NCBI GenBank assembly: GCA_021813025.1
Contig: JAKAME010000001.1
Span: 1 to 64,000, forward strand
DNA from: Microcaldota archaeon
GTDB lineage: Archaea > Micrarchaeota > Micrarchaeia > Anstonellales > Anstonellaceae
DNA: 64,000 nt
Reading direction: 5' to 3'
The notes below the pieces were generated by a model. The model saw only the letters and a program-made list of their open reading frames with translations, was not told the DNA's origin and searched no databases. Both the position numbers and the translations under genes were made by a program. Shown here piece after piece: positions 41,540-50,401 of the stretch; position 1 is the stretch's first letter, and each line of letters begins with the position of its first letter.

Positions 41540-41770
41540 TTAAGCCCTCCGATGGCGGGGTGGCGAGGCGGGCGCGTAGCGCGCTGCTTTGTCTGCAAAA
41601 TCCTCGATGAATTTGAGGGTGGGCGCAAAAGTCGGGCTTTTTGGCGTGAGCTCGGTTGTTTTTGTGACATGCACGCCTGCAAGTTTGAGGGTGTCTGGGG
41701 CCAGCTCGGCCTGCTCAAACGCCTTGCGCGCCTCTTGCGCGGCTTTCTTTCCAACGGGAGCCGGAACCAT
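41540..41770 (-). CDS. Small hypothetical protein
   Basis: This 76-residue, mostly helical protein (KKAAQEARKAFEQAELAPD, TLKFIEDFADKAARY) is followed after one base by the 111-residue gene. The ATG at 41770 is chosen because a TATA-like CTTTTTAAG lies about 28 bases upstream on the minus strand. No family is recognised. Confidence 0.45.
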   Translation of the reverse strand: MVPAPVGKKAAQEARKAFEQAELAPDTLKLAGVHVTKTTELTPKSPTFAPTLKFIEDFADKAARYAPASPPRHRRA

Positions 41771-41886
41771 GTATAAAATGGCGCGCTGGGGACTTAAAAA
41801 GATGGAGGATGCGCCAGAAAACAAAAGGATTGGAAATGTGCATGCGAAAGGAAAATGCGCGGGGCAGAATTTTCGTTCGGAGTGAG

Positions 41887-41904
41887 AATATATTAAATAT
41901 ATAC
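41887..41904 (+). promoter_or_regulatory. A+T-rich promoter of the LysW-like gene
   Basis: AATATATTAAATATATAC is a long TATA-like block in an A+T-rich stretch, about 75 bases before the ATG at 41974, leaving a leader of about 55 bases that contains GACAGGAA but no strong ribosome site. Confidence 0.55.
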
Positions 41905-41973
41905 AGATGTATCTTTTAGCAATACATCAACAAACCACCTGGGTTTTTTAGCCGACAGGAAAAACAGCAGCCC

Positions 41974-42123
41974 ATGGCTCTCTCCGAATGCCCCAAATGC
42001 GCAATCCACATCATCCGCCACCCTGACTGGAAAGAGGGCATGGTTGTCGAATGCCCGGAGTGCGGCGCCAAGCTTGTGGTGTCAAGCCTTGAGCCACTCG
42101 AATTGGAAGAGGCGCAGGAATAG
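41974..42123 (+). CDS. LysW-like zinc mini-protein without the EDWGE tail
   Basis: This 49-residue protein has two CxxC pairs, SECPKCAIHI and VVECPECGAKLVV, laid out as in LysW-type amino-group carrier proteins. The two carriers at 51272 and 54573 end in EDWGE and EDFGE, whereas this one ends LELEEAQE: acidic and ending in Glu, but without the signature. It could be a third carrier with a different client or an unrelated zinc ribbon. The next genes encode an aminotransferase and a transketolase. The frame is too short for routine gene calling. Confidence 0.7.
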   Translation: MALSECPKCAIHIIRHPDWKEGMVVECPECGAKLVVSSLEPLELEEAQE

Positions 42124-42254
42124 GCGAGCCGGTGCGCATGGACGCAGGAATGGCATTTTGCGCTTTTTGACGAACCTTCTTTAACTTTCATCCCCCACTT
42201 AAGCGCCATAATGAACGACGGGCCGTGGGAGACTCGTTTTTGAGGAGAGCATGC

Positions 42255-43454
42255 ATGACAACTCCTTCCATTTCGCGACGAACTCAGGGCTTGGGCACCG
42301 AGAACGCGTTCGAGGTGCTGGCTGAAGTGAACAAGCTCAAGCGCGAAGGAAAAGACGTTGTGAGCTTCTGCATAGGCCAGCCGGATTTCGGCACGCCAAA
42401 CCACATCAGAGAGGCCGCAATTGAGGCCATCAAGGCAGGCAAGAGCGGCTACACCGATTCTGCCGGCATTCTGGAGGCTCGCGAGGCGGTGGCGCGCTAT
42501 TTTTCGCGCACGCGCGGAATTGAGGTGAAAGCACAGGATGTTGTAATCGCCAACGGAGCCAAGCCATTCATTGGATATGCTATAGCCTGCGCAACAGACC
42601 CCGGCATCGGGGATGAAGTGATTTGCCCTGTGCCGGGCTATCCAATCTACCAGTCGCAGGTGGTGGCGCACGGCGCAACGGCAGTGGGGCTGCCTCTTTC
42701 GGAAGAAAAGAAATTCAGCTTTGATTTGGATGATTTGCGCGCGCGCATAAGCCCGCGCACGCGCCTGCTGATTCTCAACACCCCCCACAATCCGACCGGA
42801 GGAGTAATTGGCAGAAGCGATTTGGAGGAAATTGGCGCGCTGGCCAAGAAACACGATTTCTGGATTTATGCTGACGAAGTGTACAGCCAAATCATTTATG
42901 ACGGCAAATTCGAAAGCATCGCGTCCGTGGAGGGAATGTACGAGCGAACCATCCTCTCGGACGGCGCGTCCAAATCCTATGCAATGCCCGGCTGGCGCTT
43001 GGGCTTTGCTGCCAATCCAAGCCTTGCCCCGCATTTGGCGCGCTGGGTGACAAACACAGAAAGCTGCGCGAATCACATGACCCAGCATGCAATAATACGC
43101 GCGCTGGACGGGCCTCATGACGACACGCATGCCATGGTGGCCGAGTTCAAGCGGAGGCGCGATGTCATGGTGCGCCTGCTCAATGAGATGGACGGCGTGA
43201 GCTGCCAGATGCCGGCCGGGGCTTTCTATGCCTATCCGAACATGAATGGCGCGCTCAAGAAACTGAACCTTCGCAGCGCGGAGCAGCTGCGCCAGATGCT
43301 GCTCAAGGAAGGCGTGGCCGTGCTGGCGGACCACCACTTTGGCAGGCGCGAGCCGGGAGAGAAAAACCACTACATTCGCCTGAGCTATTGCACTTCAATG
43401 GAAAACATCGAGAAGGGCCTGGCGCGCATGAAAGGAGTGCTGGGCGCGAAGTAA
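42255..43454 (+). CDS. Class I/II aminotransferase (AspC/alanine type)
   Basis: This 399-residue PLP fold-type I aminotransferase has VVSFCIGQPDFGTPNHIREA, LILNTPHNPTGGVI, WIYADEVYSQIIYDG, SDGASKSYAMPGWRLGF (Schiff-base Lys) and the C-terminal Arg region HYIRLSYC. The start at ATG 42255 has GAGGAG upstream. It transfers an amino group between an amino acid (Asp, Ala, Glu or aromatic) and a 2-oxo acid; which one cannot be read. It is followed after 12 bases by the transketolase. Confidence 0.88.
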   Translation: MTTPSISRRTQGLGTENAFEVLAEVNKLKREGKDVVSFCIGQPDFGTPNHIREAAIEAIKAGKSGYTDSAGILEAREAVARYFSRTRGIEVKAQDVVIANGAKPFIGYAIACATDPGIGDEVICPVPGYPIYQSQVVAHGATAVGLPLSEEKKFSFDLDDLRARISPRTRLLILNTPHNPTGGVIGRSDLEEIGALAKKHDFWIYADEVYSQIIYDGKFESIASVEGMYERTILSDGASKSYAMPGWRLGFAANPSLAPHLARWVTNTESCANHMTQHAIIRALDGPHDDTHAMVAEFKRRRDVMVRLLNEMDGVSCQMPAGAFYAYPNMNGALKKLNLRSAEQLRQMLLKEGVAVLADHHFGRREPGEKNHYIRLSYCTSMENIEKGLARMKGVLGAK

Positions 43455-43466
43455 GCAGGTGGATGG

Positions 43467-45476
43467 ATGGGCATCATCGGAACAGACGGAAAGGAGAAGG
43501 CTTTTTCTTCGGCACAAATCAAGCAGGCTGCCGCCGAAATGCGCGGCTATGCCCTGATTTCGATTCATTGCGCAGGCTCAGGCCATTCAGGCGGCACGCT
43601 CTCTGCAATGGATGCGCTGGCCGCACTATATTTGCGCGTCATGAAGCACAAGCCGTCCGAGCCTGACTGGGCAGGGCGGGACAGGCTGTTTTTCTCTGCA
43701 GGCCACAAGGCTCCGGCATGGTATGCCCCGTTGGGCTGGTGCGGCTATTTTGACGTGAAGCAGACTGCAACCCTGAGAAAGCTTGGAAGCTCGTTTCAGG
43801 GTCATCCAGACAGGAGGAAATGCGCAGGAATCGAGCTTTCGTGCGGAAGCTTGGGACAGGGCCTGAGCGTGGCTGTGGGAGACGCGCTGGCTGCCCGCCT
43901 GCGCGGGCAAAATTATCGCGTGTACTGCCTGATGGGGGACGGCGAGCAGCAGGAAGGCCAGATTTGGGAGGCTGCCATGGAGGCAGGCCACTACAAGCTG
44001 GACAATCTTGTGGGAATTGTGGACAAGAACGAGCTGCAGATTGACGGATGGGTGCGCGAAGTCATGGACATCGACCCCATAGCGGACAAATACCGCGCAT
44101 TCGGCTGGCATGCAATTGAATGCGATGGGCATGACATTGATGCGCTACTTGCTGCATTTGAGGAGGCAGGGCGCACGAAAGGAAAACCAACCGTGATTAT
44201 TGCGCGCACCATCAAGGGCAGGGGAGTCTCGTTCATGGAAAAGCAGGCGGGATGGCATGGAAAAGCGCCAAATGCTCAGGAGCTGGATACGGCGCTCAAG
44301 GAGCTTGGAGTGGAGCACCTGCCAAAAGACGAGATGAAGGCAATTGCCGCAGCGCACCAGAGGAAGGCGGAAAGCGAGCTGGCAGATTCGATGCCAAAAT
44401 TCTCCAAAAATTACTGGTGGAACGCGCAAGAGGACATGAAAGTGGAAATGAAGCCGACGCGCACGGGATTCGGGGAGGCTTTGCGCGACAGCACAAACCC
44501 CAATGTGGTGGCGCTTGGGGCGGACATTTCCAGCTCAATCAGCATTTCCATGTTCCATGAGGGCAAGCCTGAGCGAAAAGGCCGCTGGTTTTCGATGGGA
44601 ATTGCCGAACAGTCAGGCACCTGCGTTGCCGCAGGCATGGCCAAGGAAGGCTTCATACCATTCTTCGGAACTTATGGAGTGTTTGCGGCAGGGCGGGCGC
44701 TTGACCAGCTGCGCACCACCGTAGCTTATGGGAACTACAATGTCAAGATAGCGGGCGCGCACGGAGGCGTGTCGGTGGGGCCAGACGGGGCAACCCATCA
44801 GGCATTGGAGGAGATTTTCCAGATAGCAGGTTTGCCGAACATGAGCCTGCTCACGCCATGCGACGCAGAAGAGACAAGAAAATGCACCGAAGCCATTATC
44901 GCTCGCGATGGGCCGTGCTATCTGCGCTATGCGCGCGAGGCAACGCCGGTTGTGACAGATGGGAAGACGCCTTACAAATTCGGCGAGGCCACAGTGATAA
45001 GGTATCGCGGAAAGAAAGCAAAATTCGCGGATGCGTATGAACACATGCTTGCATCAGAGGCCAAGAACGAAGCTGAAGCAATCGCCATCATTGCCTGCGG
45101 GCCGCAGGTGCCTGAGGCAATGCGCGCGGCCTGGATTTTGAAAGAGGAATACGGAATAAGCGCGCGCGTAATCAACATATCCACCATCAAGCCGCTTGAC
45201 AAGAGCGCCGTCATTGCGGCGGCGCGAGACACAGGCTGCGTGCTCACGGCAGAGGAGCACCAGAAAGGCGGGCTTGGAAATCTTGTCTCGTCCGCCATAC
45301 TCTGCGAGCCCTCGCTTTACGGCCGGCCAGTCATGTTTGACATGATTGGGGTGCCTGACACGTTCGGCGAGTCTGGCGCGGCATGGGAATTAATCAAAAG
45401 ATTCGGATTGAGCGCAGAGCATATCGCTCAAAAGGCGAAAGAAATGATTGATAGGAAAAAGAAGGTGATTGAATGA
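43467..45476 (+). CDS. tkt: Transketolase, full length
   Basis: This 669-residue, single-chain transketolase moves two-carbon ketol groups using thiamine diphosphate. LISIHCAGSGHSGGTLSAMD is in the N-terminal domain; YCLMGDGEQQEGQIWEAAME binds ThDP-Mg; GAHGGVSVGPDGATHQALEE belongs to the Pyr domain; and GVPDTFGESG is in the C-terminal domain. Many archaea carry transketolase as two polypeptides, so the fused form is of note. GCAGGTGGATGG precedes the start. Confidence 0.93.
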   Translation: MGIIGTDGKEKAFSSAQIKQAAAEMRGYALISIHCAGSGHSGGTLSAMDALAALYLRVMKHKPSEPDWAGRDRLFFSAGHKAPAWYAPLGWCGYFDVKQTATLRKLGSSFQGHPDRRKCAGIELSCGSLGQGLSVAVGDALAARLRGQNYRVYCLMGDGEQQEGQIWEAAMEAGHYKLDNLVGIVDKNELQIDGWVREVMDIDPIADKYRAFGWHAIECDGHDIDALLAAFEEAGRTKGKPTVIIARTIKGRGVSFMEKQAGWHGKAPNAQELDTALKELGVEHLPKDEMKAIAAAHQRKAESELADSMPKFSKNYWWNAQEDMKVEMKPTRTGFGEALRDSTNPNVVALGADISSSISISMFHEGKPERKGRWFSMGIAEQSGTCVAAGMAKEGFIPFFGTYGVFAAGRALDQLRTTVAYGNYNVKIAGAHGGVSVGPDGATHQALEEIFQIAGLPNMSLLTPCDAEETRKCTEAIIARDGPCYLRYAREATPVVTDGKTPYKFGEATVIRYRGKKAKFADAYEHMLASEAKNEAEAIAIIACGPQVPEAMRAAWILKEEYGISARVINISTIKPLDKSAVIAAARDTGCVLTAEEHQKGGLGNLVSSAILCEPSLYGRPVMFDMIGVPDTFGESGAAWELIKRFGLSAEHIAQKAKEMIDRKKKVIE

Positions 45477-45667
45477 GTATGAAAAAGAGTCCAGTGAAGC
45501 GCAACCCGGATGCCCCGGGCATGCGCAGCGAATTTCCATACAATATTTATTTCAGCAAAAAGAGTGGCGAGAGCATCGCGCGCCCGGAGTGCAGGCGCGA
45601 AAAAGCCGAAATGCACAAAGGCGAGGTGGTGGACCCGGAGCCAGATGCCCGCGAAATAAGGCAATGA
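45473..45667 (+). CDS. Small hypothetical protein coupled to transketolase
   Basis: This 64-residue, very polar and basic protein starts at an ATG overlapping the transketolase stop (ATGA); a second ATG follows two codons later. The sequence FPYNIYFSKKSGESIARPEC then a charged tail has no recognised domain, and only one Cys is present. The overlap favours a real, coupled gene, but its function is unknown. Confidence 0.4.
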   Translation: MSMKKSPVKRNPDAPGMRSEFPYNIYFSKKSGESIARPECRREKAEMHKGEVVDPEPDAREIRQ

Positions 45668-45680
45668 TGCGCGGCTGGCT

Positions 45681-46142
45681 TCACCCGTCATATTTTTTCA
45701 TTGCCTTCAATTTGTCAACATAGCTTTGCGCAGAGAAGTCTATCCTCTTCAAATCATCCTCGCTCGCTTGGCGCACAACCTTGCCCGGCACGCCCATCAC
45801 CACAGAGTGCGGCGGGATGACGGCGTTTTCGAGCACCAGCGCGCCGGCGGCTATGATTGAATGCTCGCCTATTTGGCATTTGTTTAGCAGGGTGGCGTGC
45901 ATTCCAATGAGCACATGGCTGCCGACAGAGCATCCGTGCACAATCGCGCCATGGCCCACAGTAACATAGGAGCCGATTTTGACCCTGTGGCCATGGACTA
46001 CGCATGACTCCTGCACAGAAGTGCAGTCTCCTATTTCTATCTCGCCCTCATCAGCGCGAATCGCGGCAAAGGCGGCAACATAGACATTCCGGCCGAGTTT
46101 TGCCCTCGAATCAACTTCTGATTTTGGGTGGATGAAGGACAT
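45681..46142 (-). CDS. Hexapeptide-repeat protein (gamma-carbonic anhydrase-like)
   Basis: This 153-residue left-handed beta-helix protein has YVAAFAAIRADEGEIEIGDC, VQESCVVHGHRVKIGSYVTVGHGAIVHG and VLIGMHATLLNKCQIGEHS, with histidines where gamma-class carbonic anhydrases (Cam, YrdA/PaaY type) hold zinc. It may hydrate carbon dioxide or act as an acyltransferase-like protein. It ends 13 bases from the convergent small gene and lies just downstream of the M20 deacylase on the same strand, so it may be the last gene of that operon. Confidence 0.83.
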   Translation of the reverse strand: MSFIHPKSEVDSRAKLGRNVYVAAFAAIRADEGEIEIGDCTSVQESCVVHGHRVKIGSYVTVGHGAIVHGCSVGSHVLIGMHATLLNKCQIGEHSIIAAGALVLENAVIPPHSVVMGVPGKVVRQASEDDLKRIDFSAQSYVDKLKAMKKYDG

Positions 46143-46151
46143 TGGGATGCC

Positions 46152-47276
46152 TCATTTTGCGTGGCTGGCCAGAGCGGGCTGGTGCAAGAACTTCTCCAGC
46201 ACAACAATGGCCTTCTCATAGTCCGCCCATGCAAGATATTCCGCATCCGTGTGGTCGAGCTTGGAATCTCCCGGCCCGTAGGCAATGGTGGGGATGCCGG
46301 CCGCCATGGACAGGTTCATGTCAGCGCTGCCGGACTTCTTCAAATAGCGCGGGGTGAGGCCGGAGGAGCGTATGGCGGCCACCATGGCGCGCGCAAGCGG
46401 ATGGTTTGGGGAAAGCTCGCAGCCTGCGAATGATTCGGTGATGGTAACCTTGAGGCCGGAGGGGGCGGAGGAGCGGAAGAGGTGGATTATGTCCTCCACC
46501 TTCTTGGAGGGCGGCACGCGCACGTCCATGAAGAAATCCATATGGCCCGGAATGACGTTGAGCGCGTCGCGGCGGCCGTAGTCCACGTGGGTGATGTTGA
46601 AGATGACTGAGTCAAAGGCGTGGTTGCGTGGGAAGTGGCTGCGCAGCTTCTCGTAATACTCGATGGTTCGCTCAATAGGATTCTCGGCATGCGAGCCGGC
46701 GTGCATGGGCGTGCCTTCCGAGCGGCATTCGGCCAGTATGCGGCCCTTGTAGGCAATTGTGAGGCCGTCGCTGTTGGATGGCTCGCCATTGAGCGCGAGG
46801 CGCGGCTTGAGACAAGCGAGCAGGTGCTTGGCTCCGCGAGAAGTTGGGGCCTCCTCTTCAGTAACTCCGGCCACCACAAGCTTGAGAGAGGAGGGGGAGG
46901 CCGGACGGGCCTCGCGGCCGCCGGCGTGGGCCCCGTCCCGCGGGGGCATGACGCTTGCGCCGGCCTCTATGAATGAGGCAAGGCAGCCCTTGGCATCCAC
47001 TGCGCCTCTTCCAGATACGCCCTTCTCATCTGCCTTGACAAGCCAGAAGCCGCCCACTGTGTCCAAGTGGGAGAAGAGCAGCAGGTCGCAATGCGGGTCG
47101 CGGGTGTAATCGTAATTGCCGCCCACCACATTGCCGGCCTCGTCTATTCTGACGTGCTTGTAGCCAAGCTCGCGCATGCGCTGGGCGCACAGCAGCGCTG
47201 CGGCGGATTCCTTGCCAGAAAAGCTCTTGGTCTTCACCAGCTCGATCAGGAACTTGCGGCTTGCGGGCATGGTCAT
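46152..47276 (-). CDS. lysK: LysK-type carrier-protein deacylase (M20 family)
   Basis: This 374-residue zinc peptidase-like hydrolase releases lysine or ornithine from the LysW carrier. Metal ligands appear in LLLFSHLDTVGGFW (His-x-Asp), GRGAVDAKGCLASFIEAG (bridging Asp) and VTEEEAPTSRGAKHL (catalytic Glu). ATG 47276 overlaps the lysJ stop (ATGA); 47270 is an alternative. In LysW systems the last step is shared between lysine and arginine, which fits the single copy here. Confidence 0.85.
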   Translation of the reverse strand: MTMPASRKFLIELVKTKSFSGKESAAALLCAQRMRELGYKHVRIDEAGNVVGGNYDYTRDPHCDLLLFSHLDTVGGFWLVKADEKGVSGRGAVDAKGCLASFIEAGASVMPPRDGAHAGGREARPASPSSLKLVVAGVTEEEAPTSRGAKHLLACLKPRLALNGEPSNSDGLTIAYKGRILAECRSEGTPMHAGSHAENPIERTIEYYEKLRSHFPRNHAFDSVIFNITHVDYGRRDALNVIPGHMDFFMDVRVPPSKKVEDIIHLFRSSAPSGLKVTITESFAGCELSPNHPLARAMVAAIRSSGLTPRYLKKSGSADMNLSMAAGIPTIAYGPGDSKLDHTDAEYLAWADYEKAIVVLEKFLHQPALASHAK

Positions 47277-48466
47277 GCGGGCAGCACCTCGTCCAGTGTT
47301 TGCAGGGCTTGCTCGAAATCCTCGCGCGGCGTGTTGAGTGGGGGCAGAAGGCGCACCACCAAATCTCCGGCAGCAAGCACAAGCAATCCCCTGAGTTGAG
47401 CGGCTTGCAGCACTGGCTTTGACTCGCTCTTGAGCTCGATGGCCAGCATGAGGCCCATGCCGCGTATTTCGGTGATGGATGCATGGCGGGCCTTGAGAGC
47501 GTTGAGCCGCTCCATAAGCCATGAGCCGTTTTGGGCAGCCATTTGCAGAACATTCTCCTTCTCCATAACATCCAGCATGGCATTGGCTGCGGCGCAGGCG
47601 AGCGGATTGCCGCCAAAAGTGGAGCCATGCTCCAGAGGCTTGAAAGCACAGACATCTTCGCTGGCGATGAGGGCGCCGATGGGCACGCCTCCACCCAATC
47701 CCTTTGCCAGAGTGACTGCATCAGGCGAGATGCCATAATACTCGAAAGCAAAGAAGCGGCCAGTCCTGCCGCAGCCGGTCTGGATTTCGTCTATGATGAG
47801 CAATGCGCCGGCAGAAGTGCAGATTTCGCGCGCAGCTTGGATGTATTCCTGCGTGGCCGGCCTGATGCCGCCCTCGCCCTGAATGACTTCAAGGAAAACT
47901 GCCGCAGTGTCGGAATTGACTGCTGTGCGCAAGCCCTCGATGTCGTTGTAGCGCACGCGGGTGACTGGCCCGATGAGCGGCTCGAAGCGCTCGCGGTACT
48001 TGGGCTTGAATGTAAGGCTTAAGCTGCCGGTGCTTCTTCCATGGAACGCGTTCATGGCTGCTACAAAGCCCTTTCTTCCGGTCTTGGCGCGGGCAAGCTT
48101 CATGGCTGCTTCAATGGCCTCGGTGCCTGAATTGCACAAGAAAATGCGGCCGGAAGAGCGAGTAGCCTGATTCCAGAGCTTCGCCAGACGCTCAAGCAAT
48201 CTTGCCCTCTCGTCATTTGCAAAAGACTCGTTGCAGGTGATGAGCGTGTTGGCTTGCCTGCCCACTGCCTCCACTATTCTCGGGTGAGCATGGCCCAGAA
48301 TGGCGATGCCTATGCCTGAAGTGAAGTCTATGTATTCCTTTCCATCCGCGTCCCAGACATGGCTTCCGCTGCCGCGCACCAGCGCGATGCCGCGCTTTGG
48401 GTAGACGCCAATTTCGTGCGCTGTTTCGGAAGCGATGAGTGAAGAGTTTGTTTGGTTGCCAGTCAT
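47273..48466 (-). CDS. lysJ: LysJ/ArgD-type aminotransferase
   Basis: This 397-residue class III PLP aminotransferase shows LFLCNSGTEAIEAAMKLAR-type motif residues (FLCNSGTEAIEAAMK), LLIIDEIQTGCGRTG and DAVTLAKGLGGGVPIGALI with the Schiff-base Lys. It converts the LysW-bound semialdehyde to the amine in the lysine pathway and by analogy in ornithine synthesis. The ATG at 48466 is preferred to a TTG three codons upstream. It lies between lysZ and lysK in one operon. Confidence 0.88.
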   Translation of the reverse strand: MTGNQTNSSLIASETAHEIGVYPKRGIALVRGSGSHVWDADGKEYIDFTSGIGIAILGHAHPRIVEAVGRQANTLITCNESFANDERARLLERLAKLWNQATRSSGRIFLCNSGTEAIEAAMKLARAKTGRKGFVAAMNAFHGRSTGSLSLTFKPKYRERFEPLIGPVTRVRYNDIEGLRTAVNSDTAAVFLEVIQGEGGIRPATQEYIQAAREICTSAGALLIIDEIQTGCGRTGRFFAFEYYGISPDAVTLAKGLGGGVPIGALIASEDVCAFKPLEHGSTFGGNPLACAAANAMLDVMEKENVLQMAAQNGSWLMERLNALKARHASITEIRGMGLMLAIELKSESKPVLQAAQLRGLLVLAAGDLVVRLLPPLNTPREDFEQALQTLDEVLPA

Positions 48467-48476
48467 TTCAATCAAC

Positions 48477-49322
48477 TCAATTCTTGGTGATGTGCGTGCC
48501 TGCGCCTGCGAGCAGGCTGGAAATTGGCGAGGCGACCGTGCCGTTTCCTATAATGACTTCGCGCACGCCCCCATTGATGGCTTCGATGCAGCCCATGAGC
48601 TTCTTCTTCATTCCGCCCGAGGCTGCGCCAGCACCAGCATTCTTCATGGCTGCCTCAAGCTCTGAAGCAGTAAGGCTCGGCACGAGGTCGTTGGGGAAAT
48701 TCCGATAATAGCCATCAACATCAGTGAGTGAGATGGCCATGTCTGCATGCAGGGCGGATGCAAGGGCGGCCATGAGCCTGTCGCCGTCAATATTGAGAGG
48801 CTGATTGGACTCGCCAATAGCCAAGGCCGCGAGGACGGGAGTATAACCGGCCGAAAGCAGGGTTTGCAAAAGCTCGGCATTCACCTTCTCAATCTTGCCA
48901 GTATAATCATCTCTTATGATTTTCTGCTTGCCGCTCTCATCAACAGATGTGATGATTTTCTGCCTTGCAGTAACGGCCCGGCCATCAAGGCCGGTGAGGC
49001 CGATGGCATTCACGCCAGCTGCCTGAAGCGCGCAGACGATTTGAGAATTTGCCTGCCCGCCGCAGGCCATGGCATAGAGCGAGATGATTTGCGCATCAGT
49101 GGCGCGCGACTTGATGCCGGCAGGGGAGGTGTAGAACTTGGGCGCGATGCCAAGGCGCTTGCACAGCTCGTTTGTCTGGGAGGAGCCGCCATGCGCAAGC
49201 ACGAATGAGTATTGCGAGCTGAGGCTGGCCATGTCTTGCGCAATGGAGGCAAGAGCAGCCGGATTGCCGGCTGTGGAGCCGCCAATCTTGAGCACGATGA
49301 TGGGAGTTTGAGCCATGGGCAT
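48477..49322 (-). CDS. lysZ: LysZ/ArgB-type carrier-bound amino acid kinase
   Basis: This 281-residue amino acid kinase-fold protein shows IIVLKIGGSTAGNPAALASI (phosphate loop), FVLAHGGSSQTNELCKRLG, LNIDGDRLMAALASALHAD and MAISLTDVDGYY. It phosphorylates the side-chain carboxylate of LysW-linked aminoadipate or glutamate. It is related to acetylglutamate kinase but is assigned to the LysW route because it lies between lysY and lysJ downstream of a LysW gene. Start 49322 or 49316. Confidence 0.88.
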   Translation of the reverse strand: MPMAQTPIIVLKIGGSTAGNPAALASIAQDMASLSSQYSFVLAHGGSSQTNELCKRLGIAPKFYTSPAGIKSRATDAQIISLYAMACGGQANSQIVCALQAAGVNAIGLTGLDGRAVTARQKIITSVDESGKQKIIRDDYTGKIEKVNAELLQTLLSAGYTPVLAALAIGESNQPLNIDGDRLMAALASALHADMAISLTDVDGYYRNFPNDLVPSLTASELEAAMKNAGAGAASGGMKKKLMGCIEAINGGVREVIIGNGTVASPISSLLAGAGTHITKN

Positions 49323-49331
49323 CCGTCCTTT

Positions 49332-50396
49332 CTAGATTGGATGGAAGCCAGGCACCCAGAGGCCGGTCTTCTCGTCCAGTCCGTGCATCAGGTTGAAGCA
49401 CTGGATGGCAGGTCCGGCCGAGCCGCGCACCAAATTGTCGATGGCTGACATTACCACTATGCGCGGATGAGTTGCATCCAGCTCAAAGCCGATGTCTGCA
49501 AAGTTCGTGCCCGCGACTGGCTTGGGCTCCGGGTAGCGGTAGAGGGTGCCCTTGTCCTTGACCAGGCGGATGAAGGGGGAATTTGCATAGAAGGAGCGGT
49601 AGGCCTTCCAAACTTCGATGTCGGTGAGAGGCCGGACCACAGGAGCATGAATGGTGGAGAGTATTCCTCTTACCATTTCTACTGCGTGCGGTGAGAATCC
49701 AACCGACACATTGGCTGGATGCCCTGCACCAACCGCAATCTCATTGAGCTCCTGCTCCATCTCAGCCGTGTGCCTATGTCCGGTGGGCTTGTAGGCGCGC
49801 ACCGTGCCCTGCCTCTCTGGGTGATGGGTGGAAATGTCGAAGGCAGCGCCTCCGGCTGAAGAGCCGATTTTTGAGTCGGCGATAATGCGCGAGGCATCGA
49901 TTAGGCCGGCATGCACAAGAGGCGCGGTTGCAAGTATGACTGAGGAGGCCAGACAGCCCACACCAGATACCAGCTGCGCCCCCCTGATTTGCTCACGGTG
50001 CAATTCGGGCAGGCCGTAGACTGCTCTTGGCAGAAGCTCGGGGCAGGGGTGGGGCTGGTAGTACTTTTCATAGGTGCGCGCGTCATGCAGGCGGAAATCG
50101 GCCGAGAGGTCGATTATCTTCACGCCGGTTTCGATGTATTGCTTCACAAAAGGCGCAGACACCTTGTGAGGCAGGCACAGGAAAAGCGTGTCAACATCTG
50201 TGTTGAGCTGCTTGGATGACACGAATTCTGCCTGCGTAAAGCCGCGCAGATTCGGGTTGAGCTTGGTGACTGGGGTGCCGGCAAACCGCTCTGAAGTCAC
50301 TTGCGCGATTTGCATTTCTGGGTGCAGGAGCGCCCAGCGCATAAGCTCGCCGCCCGTGTAGCCGGACGCGCCGATGATGGAGACTGTATAGGCCAT
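49332..50396 (-). CDS. lysY: LysY/ArgC-type carrier-bound phosphate reductase
   Basis: This 354-residue NADPH-dependent reductase turns the acyl phosphate made by LysZ into the semialdehyde. It begins YTVSIIGASGYTGGELMRW, has the active-site SGVGCLASSVILATAP with the catalytic Cys, and later has VGFSPHAVEMVRGILSTIHA. The start at 50396 is chosen because GAGGT lies six to seven bases upstream; an ATG two codons earlier overlaps the lysX stop. It is the third gene of the lysWXYZJK operon. Confidence 0.9.
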   Translation of the reverse strand: MAYTVSIIGASGYTGGELMRWALLHPEMQIAQVTSERFAGTPVTKLNPNLRGFTQAEFVSSKQLNTDVDTLFLCLPHKVSAPFVKQYIETGVKIIDLSADFRLHDARTYEKYYQPHPCPELLPRAVYGLPELHREQIRGAQLVSGVGCLASSVILATAPLVHAGLIDASRIIADSKIGSSAGGAAFDISTHHPERQGTVRAYKPTGHRHTAEMEQELNEIAVGAGHPANVSVGFSPHAVEMVRGILSTIHAPVVRPLTDIEVWKAYRSFYANSPFIRLVKDKGTLYRYPEPKPVAGTNFADIGFELDATHPRIVVMSAIDNLVRGSAGPAIQCFNLMHGLDEKTGLWVPGFHPI

Positions 50397-50401
50397 GTGC
50401 A

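Noticed and set aside
41916..43370. A 484-codon minus-strand frame opposite the aminotransferase
   Set aside because: The plus-strand aminotransferase has all its catalytic motifs; the antisense frame shows none and also covers the LysW-like gene.
47277..47522. N-terminal extension of the LysK deacylase
   Set aside because: It overlaps the 3' end of lysJ in another frame and lacks similarity; an ATGA junction gives a natural start.
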